From Clostridiales bacterium (lineage in GTDB: Bacteria > Bacillota_A > Clostridia > Lachnospirales > Bianqueaceae): a DNA stretch of 8,875 bases. Below are positions 6,989-8,875 of this stretch, in pieces. The stretch's first letter is position 1. Every line of letters begins with the position of its first letter. The stretch covers positions 1 through 8,875 of the forward strand of contig JAHZBS010000095.1 in NCBI GenBank assembly GCA_019423265.1, written 5' to 3'. Position numbers and translations under genes: made by a program. The notes beneath the pieces are model-generated. The model searched no databases, was not told the DNA's origin, and saw only the letters and a list, made by a program, of their open reading frames with translations.

Positions 6989-7017
6989 GCTATTTGTGAC
7001 GCTCCGACACAAATAGC
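6989..7017 (-). terminator. Hairpin after prfC, possible weak terminator
   Basis: A perfect 10-bp stem, GCTATTTGTG (minus strand 7017-7008) with CACAAATAGC (6998-6989), encloses a 9-nt loop and starts nine bases after the prfC stop codon. The sequence after the stem is CTCTCTTGG rather than a run of T, so termination may be partial or depend on other factors. The stem could instead protect the mRNA end. Confidence 0.5.
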
Positions 7018-7026
7018 CTTCACACG

Positions 7027-8616
7027 TTATCGTCCAAACTCAGACAACCGCAATTTCGAATTGTGATCCACAGCCCATGTGATATTCCATTCGTTTGTAA
7101 AAAGTAGCAAATGATTTCCCTTCAGGTCCTGAATGATTTTCGTATCGGATGTCAGCTGGAGAGACGACAGGTCGATCTCTTCATTTTCGATCCATCGGAT
7201 ATATTGGTACGGCAGTCCCTCCAAACGGATGTCAATATTGTATTCGTTGTTGAGGCGATACTCCAACACATCGAACTGTAGGACTCCCACCACCCCGACG
7301 ATGACTTCTTCCATGCCCTTCCCCGGTTCCTGAAAGATCTGAATTGCGCCTTCCTGGGCGATCTGCGTCGTCCCTTTGATAAACTGCTTGCGCTTGAGGG
7401 TATCGACCTGTCTCAGCCTGGCAAAGTGCTCCGGCGCAAAGGTGGGGATTCCCTGAAACGCGAAGGGCTCCATCCCTGCTTCACAGATCGTGTCCCCGAT
7501 GGAAAAAACACCCGGATCGAAAACGCTGATAATGTCCCCGGCATAGGCCTCATCCACAATGGATCGGTCCTGCGCCATCAGCTGTTGCGGCTGTGACAGA
7601 CGCATCCGTTTGTTCTCCTGCACATGGTAGACGTCCATCCCCTTTTCAAATTTACCGGAGCAGATCCGCATAAACGCCACACGGTCGCGGTGCGCTTTAT
7701 TCATGTTTGCCTGTATTTTAAACACAAAGGCCGTAAAATAGGGGCTAAAGGGGTCGATCGTTCCGCTGTCCGTCTCCCGGGGAAGAGGGGATGTGGTCAT
7801 GCGGAGAAACTCCTTCAAAAAAGGCTCCACCCCAAAATTGGTCAGCGCCGATCCGAAAAAGACCGGCGACAGCTGCCCTGCCCGAACCAACTCCATGTCA
7901 AATTCGTGGCTGGCGCCATCCAGCAGCTCGATCTCCTCCACCAGCTTTTCGCGTTTATCGGCGCCGATCAAAGCGTCCAAGCCTGCATCCGCCAGGTCAA
8001 CGCTGGTGGCCTCAACCTCTTTCTGGCCGCTGCCAGGCGTAAAAGAGATGATCTCCCTGCGAATGCGGTCATAAACGCCTTTAAATTCTTTCCCCGAACC
8101 GATAGGCCAATTGACGGGACATGTCTCGATGCCCAGCTCCGTCTCAATGTCAGCTAGCAGATCGAAGGAGTCCTTTGCCTCCCGGTCCATTTTGTTGATA
8201 AAGGTAAAGACGGGGATATGCCGCAGCATACAGACCTTGAACAGCTTTCTCGTCTGCGCCTCCACGCCTTTGGATGCGTCAATGACCATCACAGCAGAAT
8301 CCGCCGCCATCAGCGTCCGATACGTATCCTCCGAGAAATCCTGGTGGCCCGGTGTATCCAAAATGTTGATGCAGTATCCGTCATATTGAAACTGCATAAC
8401 CGACGAAGTTACGGAGATTCCCCTCTGCTTTTCAATCTCCATCCAGTCGGAAACCGCGTGTTTCGCCGTCTTCTTCCCTTTAACAGAGCCAGCCAGCGCG
8501 ATGGCTCCGCCGTACAATAACAATTTTTCCGTCAGCGTCGTCTTCCCCGCATCGGGATGCGAGATAATCGCAAACGTCCGCCTCTTTTCAATTTCTTTTT
8601 GGTTGTTACCTGCCAA
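7027..8616 (-). CDS. prfC: Peptide chain release factor 3 (RF3)
   Basis: A translational GTPase that removes RF1 or RF2 from the ribosome after peptide release. In a 529-residue numbering from TTG: the P-loop region ISHPDAGKTT (18-27), the switch region with SDWMEIEKQRGISVTSSVMQ containing the G2 element (56-75), DTPGHQDF (87-94) and NKMD (141-144) form the G domain. Beta-barrel domain 2 and the RF3-specific C-terminal domain follow (GVVGVLQFDVLEYRL, then the YIRW segment). This start is a TTG at 8616-8614 with GGAGGA (8623-8628) six bases upstream. It gives the N-terminus LAGNNQKEIEKRRTFAII and a total of 529 residues, the same length as E. coli RF3. An in-frame ATG at 8634-8632 would add six residues, but the GGAGGA would then lie inside the coding sequence and only a weak AGGGTG precedes it. 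The gene is intact with all GTPase motifs. Confidence 0.95.
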   Translation of the reverse strand: MAGNNQKEIEKRRTFAIISHPDAGKTTLTEKLLLYGGAIALAGSVKGKKTAKHAVSDWMEIEKQRGISVTSSVMQFQYDGYCINILDTPGHQDFSEDTYRTLMAADSAVMVIDASKGVEAQTRKLFKVCMLRHIPVFTFINKMDREAKDSFDLLADIETELGIETCPVNWPIGSGKEFKGVYDRIRREIISFTPGSGQKEVEATSVDLADAGLDALIGADKREKLVEEIELLDGASHEFDMELVRAGQLSPVFFGSALTNFGVEPFLKEFLRMTTSPLPRETDSGTIDPFSPYFTAFVFKIQANMNKAHRDRVAFMRICSGKFEKGMDVYHVQENKRMRLSQPQQLMAQDRSIVDEAYAGDIISVFDPGVFSIGDTICEAGMEPFAFQGIPTFAPEHFARLRQVDTLKRKQFIKGTTQIAQEGAIQIFQEPGKGMEEVIVGVVGVLQFDVLEYRLNNEYNIDIRLEGLPYQYIRWIENEEIDLSSLQLTSDTKIIQDLKGNHLLLFTNEWNITWAVDHNSKLRLSEFGR

Positions 8617-8685
8617 AATCGCTCCTCCAAACATTACACCCTGAGAATCTCCGCGACAGCGGGATGATTTCCTATAAACCCGATT

Positions 8686-8714
8686 ATTATACCATTTTTT
8701 GCAAACCGTTGCAA
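8686..8714 (-). promoter_or_regulatory. Promoter of prfC
   Basis: On the minus strand TTGCAA (8714-8709) and a perfect TATAAT (8691-8686) are 17 bases apart, and the -10 is preceded by TGG, an extended -10. Transcription would start near 8679, giving a leader of about 60 nt before the TTG start. Confidence 0.8.
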
Positions 8715-8772
8715 CCTTTATTTTCCCCGCACCCGCCCCGCAAATATACCGCTAGTTTTTTTCCCAACACTG

Positions 8773-8781
8773 TGGTACAAT
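8773..8781 (+). promoter_or_regulatory. Extended -10 promoter reading out of the right edge
   Basis: TGG-TACAAT (8773-8781) is an extended -10 element on the plus strand. The -35 region (about 8752-8758, TAGTTTT) is weak. Transcription would begin near 8788 and run into the long hairpin and past the window edge, divergent from prfC. Confidence 0.5.
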
Positions 8782-8798
8782 ATACACGAAAGCCATGA

Positions 8799-8874
8799 GC
8801 CGTGCGTGCGGAAATGGCGAAGCATAAAAATAGGCTTGCATATTTTTATGCTTCACCATGGACGCGCATAGGGC
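8799..8874 (+). ncRNA. Long imperfect hairpin: leader structure or start of a structured RNA
   Basis: Two 34-nt arms (8799-8832 and 8841-8874) fold around an 8-nt loop. The core is a perfect 14-bp stem, GAAGCATAAAAATA (8819-8832) with TATTTTTATGCTTC (8841-8854). After a C/A mismatch come four more pairs (ATGG 8814-8817 with CCAT 8856-8859). An asymmetric internal loop (CGGAA against GGA) is followed by seven pairs including G-U (8802-8808 with 8863-8869), then a two-base bulge and three outer pairs. It lies just downstream of a plus-strand promoter. There is no T-tract, so it is not a simple terminator. I match it to no known riboswitch or RNA family. It could also be the inverted repeat of a small mobile element cut by the edge. 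Confidence 0.4.
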
Positions 8875-8875
8875 G

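Noticed and set aside
7624..8157. A 177-codon plus-strand frame opposite prfC
   Set aside because: Antisense shadow of the conserved RF3 coding region with no ribosome binding site.
8795..8827. A 10-codon leader-peptide ORF (ATG to TAA) at the start of the right-edge transcript
   Set aside because: No ribosome binding site, it starts only a few bases from the predicted transcript start, and the stretch is better explained as the left arm of the hairpin.

Overview
The window looks like chromosomal DNA of a low-to-moderate GC Bacillota, most likely a gut-type Clostridia (Lachnospiraceae-like). This rests on strong AGGAGG-type ribosome binding sites, GTG/TTG starts with good Shine-Dalgarno (SD) sequences, sigma-A type promoters, an 11-helix NSS transporter, a peptide-chain release factor 3 and a DUF885 lipoprotein. 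The placement is inference from protein style; there is no rRNA or other phylogenetic marker.

Layout: (1) 1-1198, minus strand: a GT4 glycosyltransferase followed after 22 nt by the first 13 codons of a second protein with a glycosyltransferase-like N-terminus that runs off the left edge. (2) 1404-2759, plus strand: a sodium:neurotransmitter-symporter family amino-acid transporter, divergent from the glycosyltransferases, with its own promoter and a strong intrinsic terminator. (3) about 2840-5040: an AT-rich islet (roughly one-third GC in sampled lines, against half or more in the flanking genes). It holds a degenerate SLOG/DUF1273-like protein (plus) and a convergent ArsR-type winged-helix regulator (minus). 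The regulator is split into two frames at a nine-base homopolymer. A possible small unrecognised ORF lies at the left edge of the islet. (4) 5066-6935, minus: a DUF885 zinc-peptidase-like lipoprotein with a clear promoter and terminator. (5) 7027-8616, minus: prfC (release factor 3) with an extended -10 promoter. (6) 8750-8875, plus: a promoter followed by a long imperfect hairpin, probably the start of a structured leader or small RNA that continues beyond the right edge.

The glycosyltransferases probably form an operon for a surface glycan or glycolipid. The transporter, prfC and the lipoprotein are ordinary single genes with their own promoters. The most unusual part is the AT-rich islet: a predicted ligand-sensing fold with an eroded binding motif beside a regulator whose reading frame depends on a T9 tract. 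This could be a phase-variable or slippage-controlled pair, or simply a decaying insertion.
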